64,000 nucleotides of DNA from Portibacter marinus (GTDB lineage: Bacteria > Bacteroidota > Bacteroidia > Chitinophagales > Saprospiraceae), in assembly GCF_021533195.1 (NCBI RefSeq), contig NZ_JAJNKB010000008.1, positions 1-64,000 of the forward strand, written 5' to 3'. Positions 16,982-26,425 of this stretch are shown one piece after another. The stretch's first letter is position 1, and each line of letters opens with the position of its first letter. The notes beneath the pieces were generated by a model, which was given only the letters and a program-made list of their open reading frames with translations, was not told where the DNA came from and did not search any database. The position numbers and the translations under genes are program-made.

Positions 16982-18736
16982 ATGGAATCAATACCCTCTA
17001 ATCCTATTTTAGATAGACTTCCTGCCCATCTTAAGCAATATATTATTCCGCAAAACTATTCAGAATATACATCTATAAATCAGGCAGTATGGAGATATGT
17101 GATGAGAAAGAACATTACTTTTTTAAGTAAAGTTGCTCACCACACCTATGTAGATGGTCTGAAAAAGACAGGAGTATCCATAGAGGAAATTCCTGATATG
17201 TATGGAATGAATAGAATATTAAAAGATATTGGCTGGGCAGCAGCAGCGGTCGATGGATTCATTCCACCATCTGCCTTCATGGAATTTCAGGCCTATAATG
17301 TGCTGGTCATCGCTGTAGATATACGCACATTAGAAAATATAGAATACACACATGCGCCTGATATTATTCACGAAGCAGCAGGTCATGCACCGATAATTGC
17401 AAATCCTGAGTATGCAGAATACCTTCGTCGTCTGGGAGAGATTGGAAGTAAGGCCATTTCTTCGAAGCATGACTGGGAAGTTTATCATGCGGTTAGAAAG
17501 CTCAGTCAACTAAAGGAGGTAGAAGAACCGGACATGGAGGCTATAAAAGCGGCCCAGGAAGAAGTAGATAGATTGCAGGCTCTACGCGTACCTCCCTCTG
17601 AGATGTCTAAAATTAGAAATCTCCAATGGTGGACAGTGGAATATGGTTTGATCGGAACTACTGAAAAGTATAAGATATACGGAGCAGGCTTACTTTCTTC
17701 AATAGGTGAAAGTGAGTGGTGTTTGAAGCCTGAGGTGAAAAAGATTCCATACACCATCGATGCAGCTGATCAGGAATTTGATATTACACGTCCACAGCCT
17801 CAGCTCTTTGTTACACCAAATTTTTCACATTTAAGCAAAGTGCTTGAAGAGTTTGCCAATAAGTTATCACTACGCAAGGGCGGACTTGCTGGTTTGAAGA
17901 AGCTTGTTGAATCTGAAAGTCTGGGTACCATTGAACTAAGTACCGGACTGCAAGTTTCAGGCGTTTTCACCAACTATGAGGAATACGAAGGCCAGGTTGC
18001 CTTAATTAAAACTATGGGTCCAACTGCACTAGCTTATAGGGAGAAAGAGCTTATTGGTCATTCAACTCTGCACTACACCGAAGGTTTTATTTCACCTATT
18101 GGCAAATTAAAGAGTATTAATCTAGCCATCGAGGACATGTCGCCTGTAGATTTGGAAGCCTATGGAATATACGAGGGGAAAGTTGTGAGCTTAGAGTATG
18201 AAGGCGGTATTGTAGTCAAGGGTAGAGTAATTACAGGTACCAGAAATTTGCAAGGCAAGATCTTATTGATCACCCTTGAGAATGGGAATCTGACTCTAAA
18301 TGGTAAACAACTGTACACCTTCCAAGATGATATTTTTCATATGGCTATAGGTAAGAAGATTATTTCTGCTTTTGCAGGACCGGCGGACCATCAGTCATTT
18401 AGCCTGCTGGATCATCAACTTTCACCATCTACGAAATCAAAGAATAAGTCGTCAGTTGTCAGGTTAAAGGAAGAAGCTTATCAATCTGTTAGAGACTTTC
18501 GGCAAAATGGAAGCGTCAAAAGTGATCTCATCGATGACTACCTTCAGGAATATGACTCAGAGTGGTTGTTATTGTTAGAAATTTTGGAATTGTTGCTCAT
18601 GAATAAAGATGCTACGAGAGTGATATTAACCAAGGAAAAGTTACAATCCCTATCTATTCGAAAGCCATCTATAAAGCATTTGATACAAAGCGGAATAGAG
18701 ATGGTTGAAATGAAAAAAGAGCATCCCGCACACTAA
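16982..18736 (+). CDS. Aromatic amino acid hydroxylase (phenylalanine hydroxylase family, long form)
   Basis: An iron- and pterin-dependent monooxygenase, most likely phenylalanine 4-hydroxylase. The catalytic core is in the N-terminal part. The iron ligands are visible as His130 and His135 in HEAAGH, where the family usually has HDxxGH, and Glu220 in WWTVEYGL. Residues from about 330 to 584 form an extra C-terminal region containing beta-rich segments and a hydrophilic tail (SPSTKSKNKSS). It is about twice the length of the compact proteobacterial PhhA; long versions occur in Bacteroidota and some Firmicutes. The function of the extra half is unknown. The gene is single, with its own promoter-like box. 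Substrate could be Phe or Trp. Confidence 0.85.
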   Translation: MESIPSNPILDRLPAHLKQYIIPQNYSEYTSINQAVWRYVMRKNITFLSKVAHHTYVDGLKKTGVSIEEIPDMYGMNRILKDIGWAAAAVDGFIPPSAFMEFQAYNVLVIAVDIRTLENIEYTHAPDIIHEAAGHAPIIANPEYAEYLRRLGEIGSKAISSKHDWEVYHAVRKLSQLKEVEEPDMEAIKAAQEEVDRLQALRVPPSEMSKIRNLQWWTVEYGLIGTTEKYKIYGAGLLSSIGESEWCLKPEVKKIPYTIDAADQEFDITRPQPQLFVTPNFSHLSKVLEEFANKLSLRKGGLAGLKKLVESESLGTIELSTGLQVSGVFTNYEEYEGQVALIKTMGPTALAYREKELIGHSTLHYTEGFISPIGKLKSINLAIEDMSPVDLEAYGIYEGKVVSLEYEGGIVVKGRVITGTRNLQGKILLITLENGNLTLNGKQLYTFQDDIFHMAIGKKIISAFAGPADHQSFSLLDHQLSPSTKSKNKSSVVRLKEEAYQSVRDFRQNGSVKSDLIDDYLQEYDSEWLLLLEILELLLMNKDATRVILTKEKLQSLSIRKPSIKHLIQSGIEMVEMKKEHPAH

Positions 18737-19038
18737 ACGAGATACTCTAAATTTTAGGTTATAAGGTTTATCTTTAGTTAACCAAGGTGTTTTAATATAC
18801 GCTTGATCCCATATAGTTAAACTGACTATATAACCTTAAAGGTGTTTGATGCAAATGTACTTAATAATTTTATTTCATTCACAAAATAAACAGCGCCTAA
18901 ATGACATATAAAAACTTTTTACGAGGATTAATTATGTCTTTTCGAGTATTTCTGTACTTTTTTGGTGTAAGTTTTAAAATTCTACAATAATAGTTATCAT
19001 AGTAAAACCTATACTTCATTATTTGTAAGTAAAAGGGC
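18737..19038. other. 302-bp gap between convergent genes
   Basis: This AT-rich spacer lies between the 3' ends of the hydroxylase gene and the FAH-family gene. It has an 8-bp inverted pair (AGGTTATA 18756-18763, TATAACCT 18829-18836) and a TATAGT/ACTATA pair inside it. I see no strong intrinsic terminator with a T-tract and no credible ORF. Confidence 0.4.
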
Positions 19039-19896
19039 TCAATCGCTATAAGCTATGACCTTTTGCTTTGAAGAACCTAATCCATTTATTCCTAACTCGA
19101 CTACATCTCCTGATTTTAAATAGCGAGGTGGCTTTAAGCCCATTCCCACTCCGGCTGGAGTTCCTGTCGAGATGATATCCCCTGGAAGCAGGGACATATA
19201 TTTACTTATGTATGCTATCAAATAGGGAATGTTGAAAATAAGATCAGAGGTGGAAGATTCCTGCATTCTTTTGCCATTCACATCCAGCCACATTTTCAGA
19301 TTATGTGGATCTGTAATTTCGTCTTTTGTCACGAGGAATGGACCTGATGGTGCAAAACTATCTGAGCTCTTACCTTTAAGCCACTGACCGCCATGTTCTA
19401 ACTGAAAAGCCCTCTCACTATAGTCATTATGTAGTAAATAGCCTGCTACATTTTGCATCGCATTCAGAGGAGTCGCGTACTTTGTTTTCTTAGCAATGAC
19501 CACTGCCAGCTCTACTTCCCAATCTGTCTTTACAGAAGCTTTTGGCAATTCGAGAGGATCATTGGGTCCGCAAATCGCAGAAGTTGCTTTGTAAAAAAGG
19601 ATGGGTTCTTTAGGTATTTTCATCCCACTTTCTATAGCATGTTCCCTGTAATTCAATCCCACGCAAATAATTTTGCTTGGACGCTTCAATGGTGGACCTA
19701 ATCTCAGAGAAGACATGACTCTAGGGCACGAATTTTTATGAATTGCAAACCAACTCTTTAGTCTGTTGACTCCTTCACTTTCAAAAAAATTTTCGTCGTA
19801 ATCTTCACCAAATCCACTAACATCATAGCGAATTCCACCTTCGTCCTCAATACCAGGTTTCTCAAAACCCACTTCCCCAAATCGTAGTAGTTTCAT
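19039..19896 (-). CDS. Fumarylacetoacetate hydrolase (FAH) family protein
   Basis: A 285-residue member of the FAH fold, which cleaves C-C bonds of 2,4-diketo acids with Mg. The C-terminal catalytic domain (about 70-285) has the KIICVGLNYREHA entry motif, the metal-binding pair in TDWEVELAVV (ExE) and the Asp in LLHNDYSERAFQ, then GQWLKGKSSDSFAPSGP and STGTPAGVGMG. The closest functional group by motif is 2,4-diketo-3-deoxy-L-fuconate hydrolase / ureidoglycolate-lyase-like enzymes. Human-type fumarylacetoacetase is longer and unlikely. It is divergent from the sodium symporter gene, suggesting a shared sugar-acid substrate, which is inference. Confidence 0.83.
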   Translation of the reverse strand: MKLLRFGEVGFEKPGIEDEGGIRYDVSGFGEDYDENFFESEGVNRLKSWFAIHKNSCPRVMSSLRLGPPLKRPSKIICVGLNYREHAIESGMKIPKEPILFYKATSAICGPNDPLELPKASVKTDWEVELAVVIAKKTKYATPLNAMQNVAGYLLHNDYSERAFQLEHGGQWLKGKSSDSFAPSGPFLVTKDEITDPHNLKMWLDVNGKRMQESSTSDLIFNIPYLIAYISKYMSLLPGDIISTGTPAGVGMGLKPPRYLKSGDVVELGINGLGSSKQKVIAYSD

Positions 19897-20012
19897 AAAA
19901 TTTTTAATAGTAAAATAAAAGTATCCTCTGAAATTTAATGATTAAGATCAACAATAATCTGGTAATTCTAGAAATATCACTATTATGCAACGATTTAAAT
20001 TTGAATGAGAAA

Positions 20013-21605
20013 ATGGGTTTAATTTCCTTTCTAGCGTTTACTTTATTGGTAGCTGGTGTTGCGTATTTTTCAACAAGAAGTACCGATGAGCATACTTCAG
20101 ATGGTTATTTTTTAGGTGGTAGAAGTTTGACAGCTGGTGTGATTGCCGGATCTTTATTATTGACCAATTTGTCAACTGAGCAATTGGTAGGTTTGAATGG
20201 TCAGGCTTATCAACAAGGTATTCTGGTCATGGCCTGGGAAACCATGGCAGCCATTGCCATTGTGATAACAGCGCTATACCTTCTTCCGCGATATTTGAAA
20301 CAGGGATTAACCACTGTTCCCCAATTTTTAGAAAAAAGGTTTGACACCGTGACCAAGACCATCACTTCCGGTCTTTTTCTATCCGGTTACGTGGTTGTAT
20401 TACTTCCCATTGTATTATACTCTGGCGCGGTTGCCTTCACGGCAATGTTTGAACTACCTACTCTTTTGGGAGTATCAGAAACTGCCTCTATTTGGATTTG
20501 CGTATGGGGAATAGGAATAGTAGGCTCCGTGTATGCAATTTTTGGAGGATTGAAGGCCGTTGCGGTTTCAGACACCATCAACGCCATTGGACTACTGATA
20601 GGTGGATTGATGATTCCGGTATTTGGTTTAATGTATATTGGTGATGGAAGTATGCTCGCTGGTCTCAATGAGCTTGTAGCTGAAAATCCTGCTAAGTTTG
20701 ATAGTACAGGAAGTGAAGATTCATTTGTGCCGTTCAGTACTTTATTTACAGGAATGATGTTAATCAATCTATTTTACTGGGGAACTAATCAGGCCATCAT
20801 TCAAAGGGCTTTAGGTGCTAAGAATTTGGTAGAAGGTCAGAAAGGCTTGATGCTTGCAGCATTTATTAAAATTTTAGGACCAATAATCGTTGTACTTCCC
20901 GGGATCATAGCATTCCAAATTTTCGGAGGTGATCTCGAAACCCCAGATAGTGCGTATGGTCGATTAGTTAGCGAAGTATTACCGAAGCCGTTAGTAGGAT
21001 TCTTCGCCGCTGTTATTTTTGGAGCAATCTTGTCTTCTTTTAACAGTGCTCTTAATAGTTCTGTAACGTTGTTCGGGATCGATATTTATAAAGAACACTT
21101 TAATAAAGAAGCGTCTGAGAGGCAGGTGGTGAAGGCAGGTAAGCTTTTCGGTGTTGTACTGGCTTTGCTTGCCATGTTTATTGCGCCGTCTATCGCTGGG
21201 GCGGGTTCATCGCTTTTTGATTATTTACAGGAAGCCAATGGGATCTATACCATCCCCATTTTTACAATTATTGTAGTGGGTTATATGACCAAGCGTGTTC
21301 CGGCAATTGCTGCCAAGATTGGGATCATCTTAGGATCAGTGGTTTATGCGATATTAACATTTGTGGTCAAGCCTATGGTATTGGAAAACGGGGGGACTTA
21401 CCCGCATTTCATCCATGTACTTGCTATGTTGTTTGTGTTCAATGTCTTGCTCATGCTACTGATTGGAAAGCTTCGACCCAGAAAAATACCCTATGCTATC
21501 GAGTATACAGGTCAGGTGGATATAAAAACTTGGAAGTATGCTGTACCGGTGGGCATTGCCATATGTGCTTTAGTTGTAGTGATTTATATAATTTTTGCAA
21601 AGTAG
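20013..21605 (+). CDS. Sodium:solute symporter (SSS family)
   Basis: An inner-membrane Na+-coupled transporter of about 530 residues with roughly 14 hydrophobic segments. Family features include the N-terminal helix, DGYFLGGRSLTAGVIAGSLLLTNLS, the GLNGQAYQQG loop and the WGTNQAIIQRALGAK motif typical of sugar/YidK-like SSS members. The start is placed at ATG 20013, which begins just before the first transmembrane helix. An upstream in-frame ATG at 19938 would add 25 residues without a recognised function. The next gene starts on the base after the stop codon. The substrate is probably a sugar or sugar acid, given the divergent FAH gene, but is not determined by sequence. Confidence 0.85.
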   Translation: MGLISFLAFTLLVAGVAYFSTRSTDEHTSDGYFLGGRSLTAGVIAGSLLLTNLSTEQLVGLNGQAYQQGILVMAWETMAAIAIVITALYLLPRYLKQGLTTVPQFLEKRFDTVTKTITSGLFLSGYVVVLLPIVLYSGAVAFTAMFELPTLLGVSETASIWICVWGIGIVGSVYAIFGGLKAVAVSDTINAIGLLIGGLMIPVFGLMYIGDGSMLAGLNELVAENPAKFDSTGSEDSFVPFSTLFTGMMLINLFYWGTNQAIIQRALGAKNLVEGQKGLMLAAFIKILGPIIVVLPGIIAFQIFGGDLETPDSAYGRLVSEVLPKPLVGFFAAVIFGAILSSFNSALNSSVTLFGIDIYKEHFNKEASERQVVKAGKLFGVVLALLAMFIAPSIAGAGSSLFDYLQEANGIYTIPIFTIIVVGYMTKRVPAIAAKIGIILGSVVYAILTFVVKPMVLENGGTYPHFIHVLAMLFVFNVLLMLLIGKLRPRKIPYAIEYTGQVDIKTWKYAVPVGIAICALVVVIYIIFAK

Positions 21606-21986
21606 ATGGAAGATAGAATAGATAAAATCAGACTTATACGCCCTGATCTGGATATTGAATATGATCCTGTTTCGGCGTCCGTAGCTTTAGTTTTTCAAAA
21701 TGAAGTACTACGACCTATCTTGAAACTACAAAATGCGTTGATAATGAGTATATTTATTGATCATTGCTTGAAGAAAATGATTAATCTTGGACAGCTGGAC
21801 AGTAAACAACTTGAGAAAAAAGTCCGAAATATCATGTCAAAGGAACAAAGACTTAAAAATCAGCTGATAGGAATGATTATCGGAATGATGACTGTAGAAG
21901 AGCACAAATACTATCTTTTAAATACAAAAGCTGTAAACAAAAGGATGATCTCGATGATAAGAGAACGTATTTTGTCACAGCTTTAG
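21606..21986 (+). CDS. Conserved Bacteroidota protein of unknown function
   Basis: A 126-residue helical protein beginning immediately after the symporter stop codon, so the two are cotranscribed and probably coupled. It resembles a widespread Bacteroidota family sometimes labelled glyoxalase in databases. It shows no glyoxalase metal-site pattern that I can see. Recognisable conserved parts are FQNEVLRPILKLQNALIM and the GMIIGMMTVEEHKYYLLN segment, followed by a basic C-terminus. No signal peptide. The function is unknown. Confidence 0.75.
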   Translation: MEDRIDKIRLIRPDLDIEYDPVSASVALVFQNEVLRPILKLQNALIMSIFIDHCLKKMINLGQLDSKQLEKKVRNIMSKEQRLKNQLIGMIIGMMTVEEHKYYLLNTKAVNKRMISMIRERILSQL

Positions 21987-22044
21987 CACTTTGCTATTTA
22001 AACGTAGAAGCACCTCCTATTTCTATCAGCTTGTCAGTGTTTGA

Positions 22045-23370
22045 TTATACTTTAGGTGGTTCCCATCCTTTTTCATACGTTCTCGACCAGTGTTCATCCA
22101 TGACTCTTGGATCTTTGAAATGGCCCGTTGTCTGATCTATATCAATGGCTCTATTTTGCAACTTATAGGAAATATTAGCATAATGACACAGGTTCGTACT
22201 AATTGCTCCTTCTTCAATATTGGAATTCTGCTTGGCCGTCCCTTTTACCGCATCCAGGAAGTTCCGGACATGTAAATCCGTAGTGTCACCTCCACCACCA
22301 AGAGCCACCCCTCCTTCTTCACCACCTTTTCTCTCTTTGACGAGCTTTCCGCCTCGATCATACATTTCGTATTTGCCTCTATCAACCATTACAGTTCCCT
22401 CTGTTCCATAAATGATGGTTCCTCTACCACCTCCATAGGTATTGTATCCATTTCTGGACTTTCCATCCCAGTTAATGACCTTATCGTCCTCAAATTCAAA
22501 GGTGGCATACATGGTATCATACATCGTCCAGGGATCATCCTTGTAGTGTTGTTTTGCTGCGTCTACATATGCAAGCTTGGGATATGTCACATCTAATGCC
22601 CACCTGGCAATGTCCAATTCATGCGTGGCATTATTGCCGGTTTCCCCTGTGCCATATGTCCAGTACCAATGCCAATTGTAGTCTCCCACGATATTGATAA
22701 ATTCTTGACGTGGTGCGGGACCTTGAAACAAATCCCAATCAAGATAGTCTGGAACAGGAACCACTGAGGCATCTGGCACTCGGCCCCTGGTGTTAGAATA
22801 AAAGGCAACAGCCTTATATGCCTTACCAATGGCACCATTGTGTATTTCTTTAATGATTTCAATTGTTTCAGGTGCTGACCTTTGCTGGTTTCCCATTTGA
22901 ACCACTTTTCCGTATTTCTTTTGAAGTTGAATGAGCAATTCACTTTCATGTGGATTGTGACTGGCTGGTTTCTCAACATAAACGTTTTTACCGGCATCAA
23001 GCGCCATCCAGGTTCCGGGTGCATGCCAGTGGTCTGGTATAGCTAAAAATACAGCATCGATCTCCTGATCATCCAAGATCTTTCTGATGTCCTTTTCACC
23101 CTTAGTAGGATAACCGGCATCCTTTAGCACCTTCGCCATTCCATCAGCTTGTCTCCTAGAATCCACATCACACACATATTTAATATGGACATCCTTCATT
23201 CTAGACAATGGACCCTGCAGTCCACCGAAACGTCTATAACATCCAATGATTGCAACATTTGACTTTTCATTTGCTCCCATAATATTGGAATAAGACTTCG
23301 CAGGCAAACCTAAACTTACACCTGCTCCTGCCAATGCTGAGGCCTTTATGAAATTTCTTCTTTTGATCAT
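22045..23370 (-). CDS. Tat-exported Gfo/Idh/MocA family oxidoreductase
   Basis: A 441-residue NAD(P)-dependent sugar oxidoreductase with an N-terminal twin-arginine signal (KRRNFIKASALAGAGVSLG), so it is probably folded with cofactor in the cytoplasm and exported to the periplasm. The Rossmann domain covers about 38-160, with the family EKP motif at 133-135 and DHWHAP at 113-118. The C-terminal substrate domain has a GETGNNATHELDIARWAL segment with the catalytic-type His. The glycine loop reads GCYRRFG at 43-49 instead of the usual GxGxxG pattern, which is atypical. It is divergent from a secreted double DUF1080 protein; this pairing fits extracytoplasmic 3-keto-glycoside chemistry. Confidence 0.87.
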   Translation of the reverse strand: MIKRRNFIKASALAGAGVSLGLPAKSYSNIMGANEKSNVAIIGCYRRFGGLQGPLSRMKDVHIKYVCDVDSRRQADGMAKVLKDAGYPTKGEKDIRKILDDQEIDAVFLAIPDHWHAPGTWMALDAGKNVYVEKPASHNPHESELLIQLQKKYGKVVQMGNQQRSAPETIEIIKEIHNGAIGKAYKAVAFYSNTRGRVPDASVVPVPDYLDWDLFQGPAPRQEFINIVGDYNWHWYWTYGTGETGNNATHELDIARWALDVTYPKLAYVDAAKQHYKDDPWTMYDTMYATFEFEDDKVINWDGKSRNGYNTYGGGRGTIIYGTEGTVMVDRGKYEMYDRGGKLVKERKGGEEGGVALGGGGDTTDLHVRNFLDAVKGTAKQNSNIEEGAISTNLCHYANISYKLQNRAIDIDQTTGHFKDPRVMDEHWSRTYEKGWEPPKV

Positions 23371-23472
23371 TTCTTCTTATTTATATTCTTAAATAGCGCC
23401 TAATAATAAGGAATAATTAATACATTGGCGTTCTGTAACCCAATTTTTAATTGTCTGAAATTAATTGAATCT

Positions 23473-24837
23473 ATGCGAAACGGTTTTGTCATTGTTTTCT
23501 GTCTTTTGGTCTTTCTATTATCCGCTCAGGAATGGAAAAATCTTCTTGAGGACAATCTCTCTAATATGGAAAAGCTTAATGGTACTGCGGAATATGAGTA
23601 TGAGGATGGTGTATTAATCGGTATTGCTAAAGCCGGTACGCCTAACACTTTTATGGCGACAAAGAATGAATTCAGTGATTTTATCTTAGAATTTGATGTG
23701 TTGATTGATAATGGTATGAACTCAGGGGTACAGTTTCGCAGTCTCAGTAAAGATGAATACTTTGATGGAAGGGTTCATGGTTATCAGGTAGAAATAGAGA
23801 CATCATTGCGTAAATGGGCTGGAGGTATTTTTGATGAAGCACGGCGAGGATGGCTGTATCCATTAACCAGATCAGATAAGTCAGCTGATGCATTTCGTCC
23901 AGGTGAATGGAATCATATCCGTTTGGAGGCCGTCGGACCCTATATCCAAACCTGGGTTAATGGTATTCAATGTGCACGACTAGTAGATAATATGACTCCT
24001 AAAGGATTTATTGCCTTTCAAGTACATAGCATTGGAGACGCAAAACATGCTGGAAAAAAGGTTCGATGGAAAAATATTAGAATTCTGACTGAAGATCTTG
24101 AAGAGCACCTTATGAAACCAGATCCTTCTATAGCTCAGATAAGTTACCTGCATAACGAATTAACGCCATATGAAATAAATCATGGCTGGAGGTTATTGTG
24201 GGATGGTGAAACAACAGAAGGTTGGCGTGGAGCAAAATTAGATGAATTTCCTGAAAAGGGTTGGAAAATGGAAGATGGGATTTTGACGGTACTTTCTTCC
24301 GGAGGTGCAGAGTCAGCTAACGGTGGAGATATCGTTACAATTAAAGAATATAGTGACTTCGAGCTTGAATTGGATTTCAAAATTTCAAAAGGTGCCAATA
24401 GTGGCATTAAGTACTTTGTAGATCCTGAACTCAATAAAGGAGAAGGATCAGCCATAGGCCTGGAGTTTCAGATACTGGATGATGAGAATCATCCGGACGC
24501 TAAAGAGGGCAAGAATGGTAATAGAACGGTAGGTTCATTGTATGATTTGATTAGAGCAGATAATTATTCGGAAGCCAATCGAGGATCAAAACGATTTAAC
24601 GGCGGAGATCAATGGAATAGAGCAAGAATATTGGTCAAAGATGGCCAAGTGGAACATTGGTTAAATGGTATCAAAGTCGTGTCCTTCGATAGGCATTCAC
24701 AACTGTTCAAGGCATTGGTAGAAAAGAGTAAATACGAAAACTGGGAAAACTTTGGCAGAATCCCTAGTGGACATCTACTCCTACAAGATCATGGAGATGA
24801 AGTAAGTTTTAAGAATATAAAAGTCAGAGAATTCTGA
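23473..24837 (+). CDS. Secreted protein with two 3-keto-disaccharide hydrolase (DUF1080) domains
   Basis: About 454 residues from ATG 23473; an upstream TTG at 23425 is rejected because it would bury the signal peptide. The N-terminus MRNGFVIVFCLLVFLLSAQ is a signal peptide. Domain 1 (about 20-205) has NSGVQFRS, VHGYQVEI and GGIFDEARRGWLYP, hallmark segments of the concanavalin-like DUF1080 fold. Domain 2 (about 225-452) repeats the pattern with NSGIKYFVD, GLEFQILDD and HWLNGIKVV, and ends FKNIKVREF. Members hydrolyse 3-keto-glycosides or bind glycans. The duplication in one chain and the Gfo/Idh neighbour point to a joint pathway. A strong terminator follows at once. Confidence 0.87.
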   Translation: MRNGFVIVFCLLVFLLSAQEWKNLLEDNLSNMEKLNGTAEYEYEDGVLIGIAKAGTPNTFMATKNEFSDFILEFDVLIDNGMNSGVQFRSLSKDEYFDGRVHGYQVEIETSLRKWAGGIFDEARRGWLYPLTRSDKSADAFRPGEWNHIRLEAVGPYIQTWVNGIQCARLVDNMTPKGFIAFQVHSIGDAKHAGKKVRWKNIRILTEDLEEHLMKPDPSIAQISYLHNELTPYEINHGWRLLWDGETTEGWRGAKLDEFPEKGWKMEDGILTVLSSGGAESANGGDIVTIKEYSDFELELDFKISKGANSGIKYFVDPELNKGEGSAIGLEFQILDDENHPDAKEGKNGNRTVGSLYDLIRADNYSEANRGSKRFNGGDQWNRARILVKDGQVEHWLNGIKVVSFDRHSQLFKALVEKSKYENWENFGRIPSGHLLLQDHGDEVSFKNIKVREF

Positions 24838-24839
24838 AT

Positions 24840-24870
24840 AAAAAAGGCCCGAAACGTTCGGGCCTTTTTT
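24840..24870. terminator. Bidirectional rho-independent terminator
   Basis: A perfect GC-rich stem: AAAAAAGGCCCGAA (24840-24853) pairs with TTCGGGCCTTTTTT (24857-24870) around a 3-nt loop. The flanking A and T tracts let it act in both directions, ending the DUF1080 gene on the plus strand and the small HTH gene on the minus strand. Confidence 0.95.
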
Positions 24871-24881
24871 ATTATTTAAAC

Positions 24882-25133
24882 TTAACTTTCTCCTCTTTTA
24901 ATCATGGTTCGTGCAAGATCAAGAATTTTTGTGTCTTGTAGCACTACAAATCCACCATTGGGACCTGGCTGAATATGCTTTCCAGCAATATTAGTATCGT
25001 CCTGATATTTCTTAGCTCCAAAGTAATTTCTAACGGTCTGTTCCTCTACATTTAATTCAGAAGCAATTTTGTGAATGCTTCCTGTAGGTAAATTGTGTTT
25101 AATTCTTCGTAATTCTTCGAACGTTATGTGCAT
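24882..25133 (-). CDS. Small helix-turn-helix DNA-binding protein
   Basis: An 83-residue cytoplasmic protein. Residues about 18-42 (GSIHKIASELNVEEQTVRNYFG) have the spacing of a helix-turn-helix with recognition helix EEQTVRNYF. The C-terminal half (PGPNGGFVVLQDTKILDLA) is short and conserved in similar small Bacteroidota proteins known only as DNA-binding protein. No fused effector domain. It stands alone between a bidirectional terminator and the ald gene. Target genes are unknown. Confidence 0.75.
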   Translation of the reverse strand: MHITFEELRRIKHNLPTGSIHKIASELNVEEQTVRNYFGAKKYQDDTNIAGKHIQPGPNGGFVVLQDTKILDLARTMIKRGES

Positions 25134-25267
25134 AGCCTCTAAGCTTTTGGTTAATGAAAAAAGTTAACACTTAAATTTAAGTAATTAACTGCAATTCCAC
25201 ATAGTTACGTATCGAAAAAATCTTAAATTATTTCTAAGACCAAATAATTATTTGCAGAAGACCCTAT

Positions 25268-26380
25268 TTACAAAACTTCATCAACCGGAGTGTAGGACAT
25301 ATCAAAAGCTTCAGCTACCGCCTTGTATACCACTTTTCCATTTACCACATTAAGTCCTTCTTTTAGACCCTCGTGTTCATTGCAAGCTTTTTTCCACCCT
25401 TTATCTGCTAATTGAATGGCAAATGGCAGCGTGGCATTGGTTAAGGCTACAGTAGAAGTATAGGGAACTGCACCAGGCATATTGGCTACACAATAGTGGA
25501 CAATATCATCTATGACAAATGTCGGATCAGCATGTGTAGTAGGCCTACAGGTTTCAATACAGCCTCCTTGATCAACTGCTACATCTACCAGTACTGCACC
25601 AGGTTTCATATCTTTCAACATGTCTCGTGTAATGAGATTTGGTGCTTTGGCACCTGGTATTAAAACCGCTCCGATGATTAAATCATGGCTTTTAACCAAA
25701 TGTCTGATATTGTACTCATTTGAATAAAGTGTGGTCACATTTGCTGGCAAAATATCTGCGAGATATCTTAATCTGTCCAAATTTATGTCTAAAATGGTAA
25801 CTTTGGCTCCTAAGCCAGAGGCCATTTTTGCAGCTTGTGTACCTACAACACCTCCACCCAAAATCAAAACATGCGCCGGTTGAACTCCTGGCACTCCACC
25901 TAGTAATATTCCACGGCCTTTATGAGGCATTTCCAGGTAGGAGGCACCTGCCTGAACTGACATTCTTCCTGCCACCTCAGACATGGGAACAAGTAGAGGC
26001 AAAGCACCAGTTCGATCTTTCACCGTTTCATAAGCCAAACAAACGCTCCCTGACTCAATCATTGCAGTGGTCAAGGGTTCATGCGAAGCGAAATGAAAAT
26101 AAGTAAAGATCAGTTGATCTTTCCTGATGAGATCGTACTCTTTTTCTATGGGTTCCTTTACTTTAATAATCATTTCAGCAACCGCGTACACATCTTCGAT
26201 AGTAGGAACGATCTCACATCCTTGCTGCTCATATATTGCATCAGGTAGCCCACTATTCAAACCGGCATCATGCTGAACAATCACTTTATGTCCTCTGTTA
26301 ACTAATTCCAGTGCTCCACCTGGTGTCAAAGAAACTCGATTTTCATTATTTTTAATCTCCTTAGGTACTCCTATAATCAT
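25268..26380 (-). CDS. ald: Alanine dehydrogenase
   Basis: Reversibly deaminates L-alanine to pyruvate and ammonium with NAD. The 370-residue length is exact for the family. Motifs include the N-terminal MIIGVPKEIKNNENRVSLTP, the catalytic region KVKEP with LIFTYFHFASH, the Rossmann loop ILGGGVVGTQAAKMASG (about 172-188) and the late VDVAVDQGGCIETCRPTTH signature. The upstream region is unusual: a sigma-54-like promoter lies 141 bp before the start, with an intrinsic terminator in between. Expression may therefore respond to nitrogen status through attenuation, as inference. Confidence 0.96.
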   Translation of the reverse strand: MIIGVPKEIKNNENRVSLTPGGALELVNRGHKVIVQHDAGLNSGLPDAIYEQQGCEIVPTIEDVYAVAEMIIKVKEPIEKEYDLIRKDQLIFTYFHFASHEPLTTAMIESGSVCLAYETVKDRTGALPLLVPMSEVAGRMSVQAGASYLEMPHKGRGILLGGVPGVQPAHVLILGGGVVGTQAAKMASGLGAKVTILDINLDRLRYLADILPANVTTLYSNEYNIRHLVKSHDLIIGAVLIPGAKAPNLITRDMLKDMKPGAVLVDVAVDQGGCIETCRPTTHADPTFVIDDIVHYCVANMPGAVPYTSTVALTNATLPFAIQLADKGWKKACNEHEGLKEGLNVVNGKVVYKAVAEAFDMSYTPVDEVL

Positions 26381-26425
26381 TTGCTTAAATTTTCGGCGAA
26401 GATAGGAAAAAGTTGCATCGGAAAT

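Noticed and set aside
23425-23472. A TTG-initiated extension of the DUF1080 gene
   Set aside because: It would place 16 residues before a complete signal peptide that has its own ATG.
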